Positions 16,083 through 24,342 of a stretch of 64,000 nt of DNA are shown one piece after another (the first letter of the stretch is position 1; the number at the start of each line of letters is the position of its first letter). Origin of the DNA: Candidatus Cloacimonadota bacterium (GTDB lineage Bacteria; Cloacimonadota; Cloacimonadia; Cloacimonadales; Cloacimonadaceae); assembly GCA_012728875.1 (NCBI GenBank), contig JAAYEF010000011.1:62001-126000 (forward strand), in the 5' to 3' direction. The position numbers and the translations under genes are program-made. The notes beneath the pieces are model-generated. The model was given only the letters and a program-made list of their open reading frames with translations, had not been told where the DNA came from and made no database searches.

Positions 16083-18458
16083 ATGAAATTACGATTCAGC
16101 TTGTTGATTTGGGTAGTGTTACTACCTTGCATTGTATTTGCTGCCACACTTTCTGTGAAGCAAGACGGAACGGGAGACTTCTCTCTTATCCAATCAGCTC
16201 TGAGTGCAGCCAATCCCGGAGACACAGTGTTGGTGTATCCCGGCAGATATTTTGAGAACCTGACAATTCAGACCAATAACATCACCTTAATGAGTTTGGA
16301 AGGAAGTACCGGAGATGCATCTTTCATTGATTCAACGATAATTGATGGAAATAACCTTGATAGATGTATTAGGTCCATGAATGAGAATATTTTAATAAGA
16401 GGATTCTCTCTGACTAATGGCATGGTAAGTGGAGCAGGAGGAGGGGTCAGCATAAGTAAAACAACATCAGTTACTAACTGTAAGATATTCAATAACAAAG
16501 CAAGAACAGGTGGTGGAATCAACGTAATTGGCTCGGAAGCACATTTTAGTGGAGTGGACGTGTATCAAAACTATGCTCTAATATTTGGAGGTGGGATATT
16601 TGCTACTGGAGTTACTGGATACCCTTGCAACCTCACCTTTGACCCTGTAAATCGCTGTTCGATATACAACAATCGTGCTGGAACGGGTCAGGATATCTAT
16701 ATTCAATATGCTGAGCAAGATTTATATCTTCCTCTGGATACTTTTTCCATCGCTGACCCAGGGGTCTATCATGCGGTTTATCTAGCCACGAATCCTTTCA
16801 CAACAAACTACCAGATTATCTTTGATATCCTAAACGCCCATCATCAGGAGATTGATGGCAACCTTTATGTATCACCTCAGGGTGACGATGCCAATGACGG
16901 CTCGAGCCCTGCCACGCCACTTAAGACCATTCACGAAGCAATCTATCGCATAGCCCCTGATAGCTTGAACCAGAATACTGTGATTTTGCAGCCGGGCTCA
17001 TATTCACGAACCGATAACGACCAGATATTTCCCATAGCCCTGAAAGGCTGGGTTATAGTGCAGGGAAGCGGCATAGATATTACAACCGTGATTTGTGAGC
17101 CACATCCCGATATTACCCTTAACTATGGTTCCTGGGATAAGGTATTCAGTGCCACGAAATTAGAGAGTGCAACGATTGCTGATATGACTTTTTTATCGAG
17201 GGATACGGATAACTGCGGTGTGATAAGCGCAAACAATAAGAGTATTGTAAACTTGAAGAACATCCGCATAGACGCTTTTCGCCCGGATTATGCTGCCATA
17301 ATATACCTTATATCAAACAACGAAAGGGAAACAACCTGGGAGAATGTAACAATTGAAAACATCACAACCCCCAATGCTGGTTTGATCAGCATTGATCTCC
17401 CCATAACTGGATCAATCAAAAATTCCGTGTTTCGTAATGCCACTTCAACCTATGTATCATCATCTGTTTGGGCACACACTCTGATTAAAATTGTCGCTGA
17501 TAAATCTCTTGAAGTTGAAAACTGTCAATTCATCAATCTCACCATGTTGGATGATGATTCTCATGCAGTATCATTTACTGGCGCCCAATTTCCACAACAG
17601 CAAAACAGATTTTCTTTTAGGAATTGTCTGTTCAGCGGCAATGAATCCCAAGGCGGCATTGCGGTAATTGGCTCTTCCAACAATCCCAACATAGAACTCA
17701 GCAACTGCACACTCGCAGGCAACCAAAGCGATACCTTCACCCTCTCGGTCAACGGCAACGTCAATATCAGCAACTGCATCTTTGACAACGACAGCCCTTT
17801 TCAGATTAGAGTAAACCCCATGTATGGCGACCCCAATGAGCACACTAATCTAACTGTAGATTATTCATTGATTAAGGATGGTTTGCCAGGCATCCAACCC
17901 TTCCCAATACCAGGCAATACCATCGACTTTTTGCCCAGCAGCTTGAGTGGAGACCCCTTCTTTCTGGGTGGAGATGATATCCACAATCCACTCTATTACA
18001 GCCTTTCTGCCGCGTCTCCCTGTATCAATTCTGGAACCCCCGATATATCAGGGCTGGGCTTGCCACCTTATGATCTGGCAGGTAATTGGCGGGTCTGGGA
18101 TGGCCGTATAGACATGGGTTGTTATGAGTTTGGTTCAAAGCCTTGGGTCAGCAATGACGATCCCACAACTCCCGCCATTGGGACTCCAGTTTTAGAGCAA
18201 AACTATCCCAATCCCTTCAACCCAATCACAACAATCAAGTATACCATTGAGAAGCCGGGAGAAGTATCTTTGGATATCTATAATGTTAAAGGACAGTTGG
18301 TAAAAACTCTGTATCATGGAACTGCTACAGTTGGCAGCCATACAGCAATCTGGAATGGCTTTGACAATTCTGGCAATGCCTGTCCTTCTGGCGTTTACTT
18401 CTATAATTTAAGAACTCCCAACGCAAACCTGGTGCGGAAAATGCTGCTGCTGAAATAG
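16083..18458 (+). CDS. Secreted right-handed beta-helix protein with C-terminal sorting domain
   Basis: A 791-aa exported protein. I chose ATG 16083 (MKLRFSLLIWVVLL) because GAGGAAA lies 5-8 nt upstream and the protein then opens with a clean signal peptide. The longer GTG start at 16044 is inside a hairpin stem. Mature N-terminus TLSVKQDGTGDFSLIQSAL followed by AANPGDTVLVYPGRYFEN is the typical opening of pectin-lyase-like/DUF1565 beta-helices. A second such opening (LYVSPQGDDANDGSSPATPLK) occurs near residue 260, so two helical solenoids are joined. Repeated I.N..F..N strands run to about 640. The end is the sorting domain (NYPNPFNPITTIKY ... PSGVYFYNLR ... KMLLLK). No catalytic residues are assignable; an adhesin or glycan-binding role is possible. 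Confidence 0.85.
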   Translation: MKLRFSLLIWVVLLPCIVFAATLSVKQDGTGDFSLIQSALSAANPGDTVLVYPGRYFENLTIQTNNITLMSLEGSTGDASFIDSTIIDGNNLDRCIRSMNENILIRGFSLTNGMVSGAGGGVSISKTTSVTNCKIFNNKARTGGGINVIGSEAHFSGVDVYQNYALIFGGGIFATGVTGYPCNLTFDPVNRCSIYNNRAGTGQDIYIQYAEQDLYLPLDTFSIADPGVYHAVYLATNPFTTNYQIIFDILNAHHQEIDGNLYVSPQGDDANDGSSPATPLKTIHEAIYRIAPDSLNQNTVILQPGSYSRTDNDQIFPIALKGWVIVQGSGIDITTVICEPHPDITLNYGSWDKVFSATKLESATIADMTFLSRDTDNCGVISANNKSIVNLKNIRIDAFRPDYAAIIYLISNNERETTWENVTIENITTPNAGLISIDLPITGSIKNSVFRNATSTYVSSSVWAHTLIKIVADKSLEVENCQFINLTMLDDDSHAVSFTGAQFPQQQNRFSFRNCLFSGNESQGGIAVIGSSNNPNIELSNCTLAGNQSDTFTLSVNGNVNISNCIFDNDSPFQIRVNPMYGDPNEHTNLTVDYSLIKDGLPGIQPFPIPGNTIDFLPSSLSGDPFFLGGDDIHNPLYYSLSAASPCINSGTPDISGLGLPPYDLAGNWRVWDGRIDMGCYEFGSKPWVSNDDPTTPAIGTPVLEQNYPNPFNPITTIKYTIEKPGEVSLDIYNVKGQLVKTLYHGTATVGSHTAIWNGFDNSGNACPSGVYFYNLRTPNANLVRKMLLLK

Positions 18459-19032
18459 TTACAGTTTGCCGGATATACCCGACACTTCCTGCGTTGGGAA
18501 TATTTATGTTCAGATATATATGGATCGGTCCAGGTCTTTTATTAGTGTTTGGGCTGGATTTGTATGCAGTAACCTGTGCGGTGGCTATTGCTGAATAAAG
18601 ACAACGAGATAATTATGAAAAAAAGGAGTATTGAGGACTTCAAGTATAATTGAATCTATCAACCAGATTCAATTTGCAGAAATGCTGTCATAACTTGCAG
18701 TTTTCGGTGATTTTTATCTGTGGTAATCCTGTCACAAACTGCTCAAAAGGTCATATAAAGGATGAGCAAGGATGTCATACGATGCAACAGTTTACAGTTT
18801 TCGTTGTCACTTTGTACTCAACTTGTCACGTTTCAGATCCTTTCTTTAAAAAATCCCTCTCCGCCACATTTGCCTTGACAAAAACCGCCTCTTTGTCAAT
18901 TTTCCTTATCCTGCAGTTTTGGCAAGGCTTGTTGAATAAATTGGATTGCCTTCGGCTACTTAAATTTCTTTCCAGCAAAGGATTAAGCCTGCCAAAACCC
19001 AAAGTCTAATATTGTTTGATACGAGGTATGAT
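18459..19032. other. Intergenic region, right edge of AT-rich island
   Basis: About 570 bp. The GC of the sequence rises at its end. It holds a short hydrophobic frame (separate entry), a 12-codon frame at 18615, a partial direct repeat (TGTCATA ... CAGTTTTCG at about 18688-18707 and 18773-18803) and a possible urocanase promoter, CTTGACA at 18874-18880 with an A/T-rich box 17 bp on. The 119-codon frame at 18650-19009 looks non-coding. Confidence 0.35.
18506..18598 (+). CDS. Possible 30-residue hydrophobic peptide
   Basis: An ATG-to-TAA frame encodes MFRYIWIGPG, then LLLVFGLDLYAVTCAVAIAE, which would span a membrane once. GGGAA lies 5-9 nt upstream of the ATG. It follows the beta-helix gene by 47 bp. 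It may be a real small membrane peptide, a decayed signal peptide, or chance. Confidence 0.2.
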   Translation: MFRYIWIGPGLLLVFGLDLYAVTCAVAIAE

Positions 19033-21033
19033 ATGGAAAAGCCTTTTGAAGTGAAGCTTGATGCGGCGCTGCCGCCAGATCCGGTTTTTGATCCAAAATA
19101 TCGTCGTGCTCCACATCGGGGCATGACACTCAGCGAAACAGAAATTGCCCTGGCGCTGAAAAATGCCCTGCGCTACATTCCCAAGGAACATCACGCCAAG
19201 ATGGCGCCGGAATTTTTGGATGAACTCATGCAGCACGGGCGCATTTATGGATACCGCTACCGTCCCGCCGGCAGGATCCATGGCCGCCCCATCGATGAAT
19301 ATCAAGGAAGCGTTTCCGGTCGCGCCATGCAGGTGATGATCGACAACAACCTCGATTTTGACATCGCGCTATATCCTTATGAATTGGTCACCTACGGTGA
19401 AACCGGTCAAGTTTGCCAAAACTGGATGCAATATCAGTTGATCAAGAAATATCTGGAAATCATGACCGATGAACAGACCCTGGTGGTTCAATCCGGTCAC
19501 CCTCTGGGGCTCTTTCCCTCGCGCAAGGAAGCGCCAAGAGTTATTTCCACAAACGGGCTTGTAATCGGAAAATGGGACAACCCTGAAGAATTTGTGCGCC
19601 TGACAGCCTTGGGCGTGGCAAACTACGGTCAGATGACCGCCGGAGGCTGGATGTATATTGGTCCCCAGGGCATTGTTCACGGCACATATATCACGCTTTT
19701 GAACGCCGGACGTAAATATCTCGGTATTCCTGCCGACAAAGACCTTTCCGGTGTGCGTTTCATCTCGTCCGGTTTGGGCGGCATGAGCGGTGCGCAGTCC
19801 AAAGCCGTGGAAATTTCCGGCGGCATCGGCGTGATTGCCGAAGTGGACTACAGCCGCATCGAAACCAGACACCAGCAAGGCTGGGTGGGCAGGGTTTCCA
19901 AGGAACCGAAAGAGATTTTTGACTGGGTGGAAGAATACCGAGCCAAGGGCGAAGCGCTTTCCATCGCCTACCATGGCAACATTGTGGACCTTTTGGAATA
20001 TGTTGATAAAAACGACATCAAGGTGGAACTGCTTTCCGACCAAACCTCCTGCCACGCCGTGTATGAAGGCGGCTACACCCCTGCGGGTTACAGTTTTGAA
20101 GAAGGCAGAGCGCTGCTCGCAAACGACCCCGCCAGGTTCCGCGAAGCCGTGGATGCCAGCCTGATTCGCCATTTCAAAGTGATCCAGCGGCTTTCCGCAA
20201 AGGGTTCGCGCTTTTGGGACTATGGAAACAGCTTCATGGCTTCGGTTTTTGACGCCGGAGCCAAAGAAATTGCCCGCAACGGAATCAACACCACCGAAGG
20301 CTTCATCTTCCCCTCCTACGTGGAAGACATCATGGGTCCGCTCTGTTTTGATCTGGGTTACGGTCCTTTCCGCTGGGTTTGCCTCAGCGGCAAAGAAAGC
20401 GATTTGAAAATCACGGACCAAGCTGCCAGGGAATTGATCGACCCCAGCCGCAATTCGATGGATAGAGACAATCACCACTGGATCAGCGAAGCCCATGAAA
20501 ACAAACTGGTGGTGGGCACCAAGGCCCGCATCCTCTATGCCGACGAAGAAGGCAGGGTGCGCATCGCCTTGAGGTTCAACCAGCTTGTGCGCGAAGGTGT
20601 GATCGGCCCCGTGATGCTGGGACGCGACCACCACGACACCTCCGGAACAGACTCTCCCTTCCGCGAAACAGCCAATATCCGCGACGGCAGCAATGTGATG
20701 GCAGACATGGCCACCCACTGCTTCGCAGGAAACGTTGCCCGCGGCATGAGCCTGGTGGTGCTTTCCAATGGTGGCGGGGTCGGAATCGGCCGCAGCATCA
20801 ACGGCGGAAACGGCATCGTTTTGGACGGCAGCGAAGATATGGACAAAGTTGTGGCATCCGCACTTTCCTGGGACGTGATGGGCGGAGTGGGCAGGCGAAA
20901 CTGGGCATGCAATCCCAACGCCATCGAAACTGTGAAAACCTGGAACGAAAAGCACAGCGGCAAAGGGCACATCACCATTCCCAACGAGGTTGACCCCCAG
21001 CTTTTGCAAAACACAGTTTCCAAACATAAATAA
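19033..21033 (+). CDS. hutU: Urocanate hydratase (urocanase)
   Basis: A 666-aa urocanase, converting urocanate to imidazolonepropionate in histidine breakdown with tightly bound NAD. Recognisable blocks are RGMTLSETEIALALKNALRY, QVCQNWMQYQLIKKYL, SGHPLGLFPS, YGQMTAGGWMYIGPQGIVHGTY, the NAD region SGLGGMSGAQ, the active-site SDQTSCH followed by GGYTPAGYSFEEG, and the C-terminal RDHHDTSGTDSPFRET, NGGGVGIGRS and WDVMGGVGRRNWA. It is the longer form (eukaryote/Bacteroidetes style) rather than the ~555-residue type. ATG 19033 is preferred over TTG 19012 because GAGG precedes it by 7 nt. No other hut gene is adjacent; the UGPase gene starts 10 bp after its stop. Confidence 0.96.
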   Translation: MEKPFEVKLDAALPPDPVFDPKYRRAPHRGMTLSETEIALALKNALRYIPKEHHAKMAPEFLDELMQHGRIYGYRYRPAGRIHGRPIDEYQGSVSGRAMQVMIDNNLDFDIALYPYELVTYGETGQVCQNWMQYQLIKKYLEIMTDEQTLVVQSGHPLGLFPSRKEAPRVISTNGLVIGKWDNPEEFVRLTALGVANYGQMTAGGWMYIGPQGIVHGTYITLLNAGRKYLGIPADKDLSGVRFISSGLGGMSGAQSKAVEISGGIGVIAEVDYSRIETRHQQGWVGRVSKEPKEIFDWVEEYRAKGEALSIAYHGNIVDLLEYVDKNDIKVELLSDQTSCHAVYEGGYTPAGYSFEEGRALLANDPARFREAVDASLIRHFKVIQRLSAKGSRFWDYGNSFMASVFDAGAKEIARNGINTTEGFIFPSYVEDIMGPLCFDLGYGPFRWVCLSGKESDLKITDQAARELIDPSRNSMDRDNHHWISEAHENKLVVGTKARILYADEEGRVRIALRFNQLVREGVIGPVMLGRDHHDTSGTDSPFRETANIRDGSNVMADMATHCFAGNVARGMSLVVLSNGGGVGIGRSINGGNGIVLDGSEDMDKVVASALSWDVMGGVGRRNWACNPNAIETVKTWNEKHSGKGHITIPNEVDPQLLQNTVSKHK

Positions 21034-21043
21034 GGATGAGACC

Positions 21044-22411
21044 ATGCTCAGTCTTTTCACCAAGCAAATGAAGGCGGCGGGCTTGCCGGAGACGGTGATC
21101 CGCACTTTTGGCAGCTATTATGAACAGTTGAAAGCCGGAAAACTGGGGCTGATCCCCAAAACGCAGATCGAGCCTCCTTCCGCGGCAAATGTGATTGATT
21201 ATTCCGCCTTGGCAGACTACAGGCGTCAATCCATTTTGAAAAACATCGCCGTGATCAAGCTGAACGGCGGCCTGGGAACCAGCATGGGGCTCAGCGGACC
21301 CAAAAGCCTGCTTCCCGTGAAGGGAAACATGAATTTTTTGGACATTATCACACGTCAGGTGCTTTCCCTGCGCGCCAGCACCGGATATGAGGCTTTGCTG
21401 CTCTTGATGAACAGCTACAGCACCGAGGCGGAAACCTTGGAATATCTGGAAAAATATCCCGATCTCAAGCGCCAAAAGCTGCCCATATCCTTTTTGCAGC
21501 ACAAGTTTCCCCGCATCCGTCAGGACGACCTCAAACCCTATGAAAACGAGGATGCAGACAAGATGTGGAACCCGCCCGGGCACGGCGACATCTATGCCGC
21601 GCTCAGCGCTTCCGGGATTTTGGAACAGATGATCGCCGAGGGCTATCGCTATGCCTTTGTTTCAAACTCCGACAACCTTGGCGCCACAGTGGACACCAGC
21701 ATTCCAGCCTATATGGAAGCTCATGAAATCCACTTTTTGATGGAAGTTTGCGCCCGCACTGATGCGGACAAAAAAGGCGGCCATCTCTGTCAGGACAAAC
21801 ACGGGCAGCTCATGCTGCGCGAAATTGCACAGTGTCCTCCTGATGAACTGGATGAATTTCAGGATATTGAGCGCTATAACTACTTTAATACCAACAATCT
21901 GTGGATAGACCTCAAGGCACTGGAATGGAACCTGATCACCGGCGAAGGCATCATGCCGCTGCCCTTGATTGTAAACCCCAAAACCGTGGACGGAACCCCA
22001 GTATTTCAGCTTGAAACTGCAATGGGAGCAGCGATTGGCGTTTTCAACGGTGCCAAAGCCCTCCTGGTTCCGCGTTCGCGTTTTGCCCCGGTGAAGAAAA
22101 ACAACGACCTTCTGGCGATCTGGAGCGACCTTTTCGACCTCAACGACCAATATCAGGTTGTCATGCGTCGAGGTGTGACCTCCATTCCGCCCATCGAACT
22201 GGATCAACGCTATTACGGTAACATCGATCAGCTTCTAATGCGCTTCAAGGAAGGCGTGCCCTCGCTCATAGACTGCAAGAGCCTCAAAATCACCGGCGAC
22301 ATCAGCTTTGGCGAAGATGTGATCTGCGAAGGTGATGTCAGCCTGATCGCCCAAACCCCGGTTTTTGTGAAAAGCAAGCTGCTTACTGGGGAAATTGCTT
22401 TCAATCCCTGA
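21044..22411 (+). CDS. UTP-glucose-1-phosphate uridylyltransferase (UDPGP family, eukaryotic type)
   Basis: A 455-aa enzyme of the UDPGP family making UDP-glucose from UTP and glucose-1-phosphate. Key signature: IKLNGGLGTSMGLSGPKSLLPV, split here as the nucleotide-binding LNGGLGTSMG followed by GPKSLLPV (about residues 78-97). Then come LLMNSYST, PPGHGDIYAAL, FVSNSDNLGA (the SNxDN motif), FNTNNLWIDL and QLETAMGAAI. The C-terminal left-handed beta-helix ends KITGDISFGEDVICEG. This is the Ugp1/UGP2 type rather than bacterial GalU. The start is ATG 21044, with AAGGA 7 nt upstream. UDP-glucose could feed the archaeal-type glycogen synthase at 56.3 kb and Ugd/epimerase at 31-33 kb. Confidence 0.94.
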   Translation: MLSLFTKQMKAAGLPETVIRTFGSYYEQLKAGKLGLIPKTQIEPPSAANVIDYSALADYRRQSILKNIAVIKLNGGLGTSMGLSGPKSLLPVKGNMNFLDIITRQVLSLRASTGYEALLLLMNSYSTEAETLEYLEKYPDLKRQKLPISFLQHKFPRIRQDDLKPYENEDADKMWNPPGHGDIYAALSASGILEQMIAEGYRYAFVSNSDNLGATVDTSIPAYMEAHEIHFLMEVCARTDADKKGGHLCQDKHGQLMLREIAQCPPDELDEFQDIERYNYFNTNNLWIDLKALEWNLITGEGIMPLPLIVNPKTVDGTPVFQLETAMGAAIGVFNGAKALLVPRSRFAPVKKNNDLLAIWSDLFDLNDQYQVVMRRGVTSIPPIELDQRYYGNIDQLLMRFKEGVPSLIDCKSLKITGDISFGEDVICEGDVSLIAQTPVFVKSKLLTGEIAFNP

Positions 22412-22420
22412 GCTAATAAA

Positions 22421-22942
22421 ATGGAAAAGATCCCGCTAACCATCATCGTCGCCGTGGATAGAAATATGCTCATCGGGAAGGAAGGCTCCCTGCCCTGGCA
22501 TATTCCCGAAGACCTTCGTTTTTTCAAGGAAAAGACCCTGGGGCACCCCATCGTGATGGGCAAAAACACCTGGCTGAGCCTCAAGGCTGCACTGCCGGGT
22601 CGTCTGAACCTGGTGCTCACGCGGGACATGGATTTCCAAGCTCCCGGAGCCACGGTCTGCCACAGCGTGGAGGAATGCCTCAGCCACTGCAACAAGGATG
22701 AGGAATGCTTCATCACAGGCGGCGCGAAGGTTTTCACGCTTTTCATGCCTCTGGTTTCCAAAATCCTCCTCACCCGCATCGAGGCTGAGTTTGAAGGCGA
22801 TGTCCACTTTCCCCCGTTTGAACCGGCGGAATGGAAGCTTGTCACCAGCGAGCCGCTGCTTTCCAAAACGGGATACCAGCTCAGCTTCAACGAATATATC
22901 CGCATCAAACCTGCCGCCTCCGCCCTGCAGCCGAGCCAATAA
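22421..22942 (+). CDS. folA: Dihydrofolate reductase
   Basis: A 173-aa DHFR reducing dihydrofolate with NADPH. It has IIVAVDRNMLIGKEGSLPWH (substrate/cofactor loop with LPWHIPEDLRFFK, where Glu replaces the E. coli Asp27, as in many DHFRs), HPIVMGKNTWLSL, LPGRLNLVLTR, ECFITGGAKVFTLFMP (the GGxxxF/Y NADPH loop), LTRIEAEFEGDVHFPPF. Length is normal. It begins 9 bp after the UGPase stop, so probably the last gene of the urocanase-UGPase-DHFR unit. No thymidylate synthase gene is nearby. A hairpin without a T-run follows. Confidence 0.95.
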   Translation: MEKIPLTIIVAVDRNMLIGKEGSLPWHIPEDLRFFKEKTLGHPIVMGKNTWLSLKAALPGRLNLVLTRDMDFQAPGATVCHSVEECLSHCNKDEECFITGGAKVFTLFMPLVSKILLTRIEAEFEGDVHFPPFEPAEWKLVTSEPLLSKTGYQLSFNEYIRIKPAASALQPSQ

Positions 22943-22956
22943 GCCACCTGAAAGAT

Positions 22957-22997
22957 ACCCATGTGCCTCCCAAGTTTTTATTGGGTTGAGTATGGGT
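22957..22997 (+). other. Nested hairpin after folA
   Basis: ACCCAT (22957-22962) pairs with ATGGGT (22992-22997) and encloses CCCAA/TTGGG (22969-22973 with 22981-22985). There is no U-tract, so it may be a weak terminator or a processed 3' structure. Confidence 0.4.
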
Positions 22998-23169
22998 TGT
23001 ATTGCGGTTGTGTTTAGGTTGGAGCCAAGGGCGAAGCAGGGTTTTTGAATCATTTTCCCGGATGACACAGGGCTGTCCGTTTTTTTCCCTTGACCGCTTT
23101 CATGCCCTGCCGTTTTGTGTGGACATCTTGTAAGTGACTGTGGATCAAACGATTTGATGGTAATGAAAA

Positions 23170-24342
23170 ATGAAGAAGAAACTATGGATAGCGATTCCGA
23201 TTGCGCTTTTGGTGATTCTTTTCGCCTGGCGCATTTTTGGTGGAACCTCGAAAAAGAAGGAAATGGGTCGGGGCGGTCCGCAAGCCGTTGCTGTGGAGAC
23301 CGCAAAGGTCGAAATCATGGATCTGGACGACAGCGCCATGTTCAGCGGAAACCTGAAAGCCGCGGGCAGTTTCATCCTCTCGCCCAAAGTGGCAGGACAA
23401 CTGGCTCAACTGTATGTGGATATTGGTGATACAGTTAGCCGCGGACAGGTGGTCGGCCAACTGGAAGACAGCCTTTTCCGCCTGGAATTCGACAAAGCCA
23501 AGGCAAACCTGGAACAAGCCGCCAGTTCGCTTGCCGAAACGCAAAAGGAACTGGATCACAGCCGCCAGCTTCTGGCGAAACACTTCATCTCGCAGGATGA
23601 ATTTGACCGCATCAATGCAAAATATGTAACTGAACAAGCCAAACACCGTGCCGCCCTGGCAGCGAAAAACGCCGCGGAGATCCAGCTTTCCCACACCCGC
23701 ATCAAGGCAGACTGGAGCGGCGGTCCGTCCACAAGGGTGATCGGAGAACGCTTTGCCGAGCCGGGTCAGCTTTTGAGCGCAGGCGCTCCCTTGGTTTCGG
23801 TTTTGGATATCAGTTCCCTGAAAGTGGAAATCGATGTGATCGAAAGCGATTATACCCGCCTGAAGGTGGGACAAACAGCCACGTTAAATTCGGACTCCTG
23901 GCCGGGGGAGGAATTCAGCGCCCGCGTGAGCCGGATTGCCCCCATGCTTCAGGAAAGCTCGCGCCAGGCAAGGATCGAACTCAGCGTGGAAAATCCCGGT
24001 CAAAAGCTGAAACCGGGAATGTATGCACGTGCCAAGATTGTTTTTCAAACCAAGAGCGGCGTGCGAGCCATACCCAGCGCGGCGCTGAGCAAACACCGTG
24101 GTGAAGAAGGGGTCTTTCTGGTGGACAGAGCCGCCTCGACGGTGGCGTTTGTGCCGGTTGAAAAAGGTTTGGTGACTGCCAGCCATGTGGAGATTCTTTC
24201 CCCGGATCTGCAGGGTGAGGTGGTGAGTTTGGGGCAGGATCAGCTTCAGGACGGCAGCCAAATCAGCTTGGATCAAAACGAAAAAGGTCCCGGCAAAAAA
24301 CCGGGCTCCAAACCAAGTGGAAAACCCGGCGGCAAAAAATGA
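23170..24342 (+). CDS. RND efflux periplasmic adaptor (membrane fusion protein)
   Basis: A 390-aa HlyD/AcrA-type adaptor. An N-terminal membrane anchor (about 1-22, KKKLWIAIPIALLVILFAW) is followed by the lipoyl half SGNLKAAGSFILSPKVAGQ, VDIGDTVSRGQVVGQLED, the alpha-helical hairpin (about 95-160, LEQAASSLAETQKELDHSR), and the second lipoyl half HTRIKADWSGG. A beta-barrel (AEPGQLLSAGAPLVSVLD, VEIDVIESDYTRLKVGQ) and the membrane-proximal domain (GMYARAKIVF, AIPSAAL) follow. The C-terminus is an unusual low-complexity basic tail rich in Gly, Lys, Pro and Ser. Its stop overlaps the pump gene (ATGA). A CTTGACC box at 23089-23095 may be the promoter. No outer-membrane channel gene is adjacent. Confidence 0.93.
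   Translation: MKKKLWIAIPIALLVILFAWRIFGGTSKKKEMGRGGPQAVAVETAKVEIMDLDDSAMFSGNLKAAGSFILSPKVAGQLAQLYVDIGDTVSRGQVVGQLEDSLFRLEFDKAKANLEQAASSLAETQKELDHSRQLLAKHFISQDEFDRINAKYVTEQAKHRAALAAKNAAEIQLSHTRIKADWSGGPSTRVIGERFAEPGQLLSAGAPLVSVLDISSLKVEIDVIESDYTRLKVGQTATLNSDSWPGEEFSARVSRIAPMLQESSRQARIELSVENPGQKLKPGMYARAKIVFQTKSGVRAIPSAALSKHRGEEGVFLVDRAASTVAFVPVEKGLVTASHVEILSPDLQGEVVSLGQDQLQDGSQISLDQNEKGPGKKPGSKPSGKPGGKK

Noticed and set aside
18650-19009. 119-codon plus-strand frame before urocanase
   Set aside because: No ribosome-binding site, odd Cys/Phe/Leu-rich composition, overlaps the promoter region, no recognisable motif.
19012-19032. TTG start for urocanase seven codons upstream
   Set aside because: GAGG is placed 7 nt before ATG 19033; the TTG lacks a ribosome-binding site.
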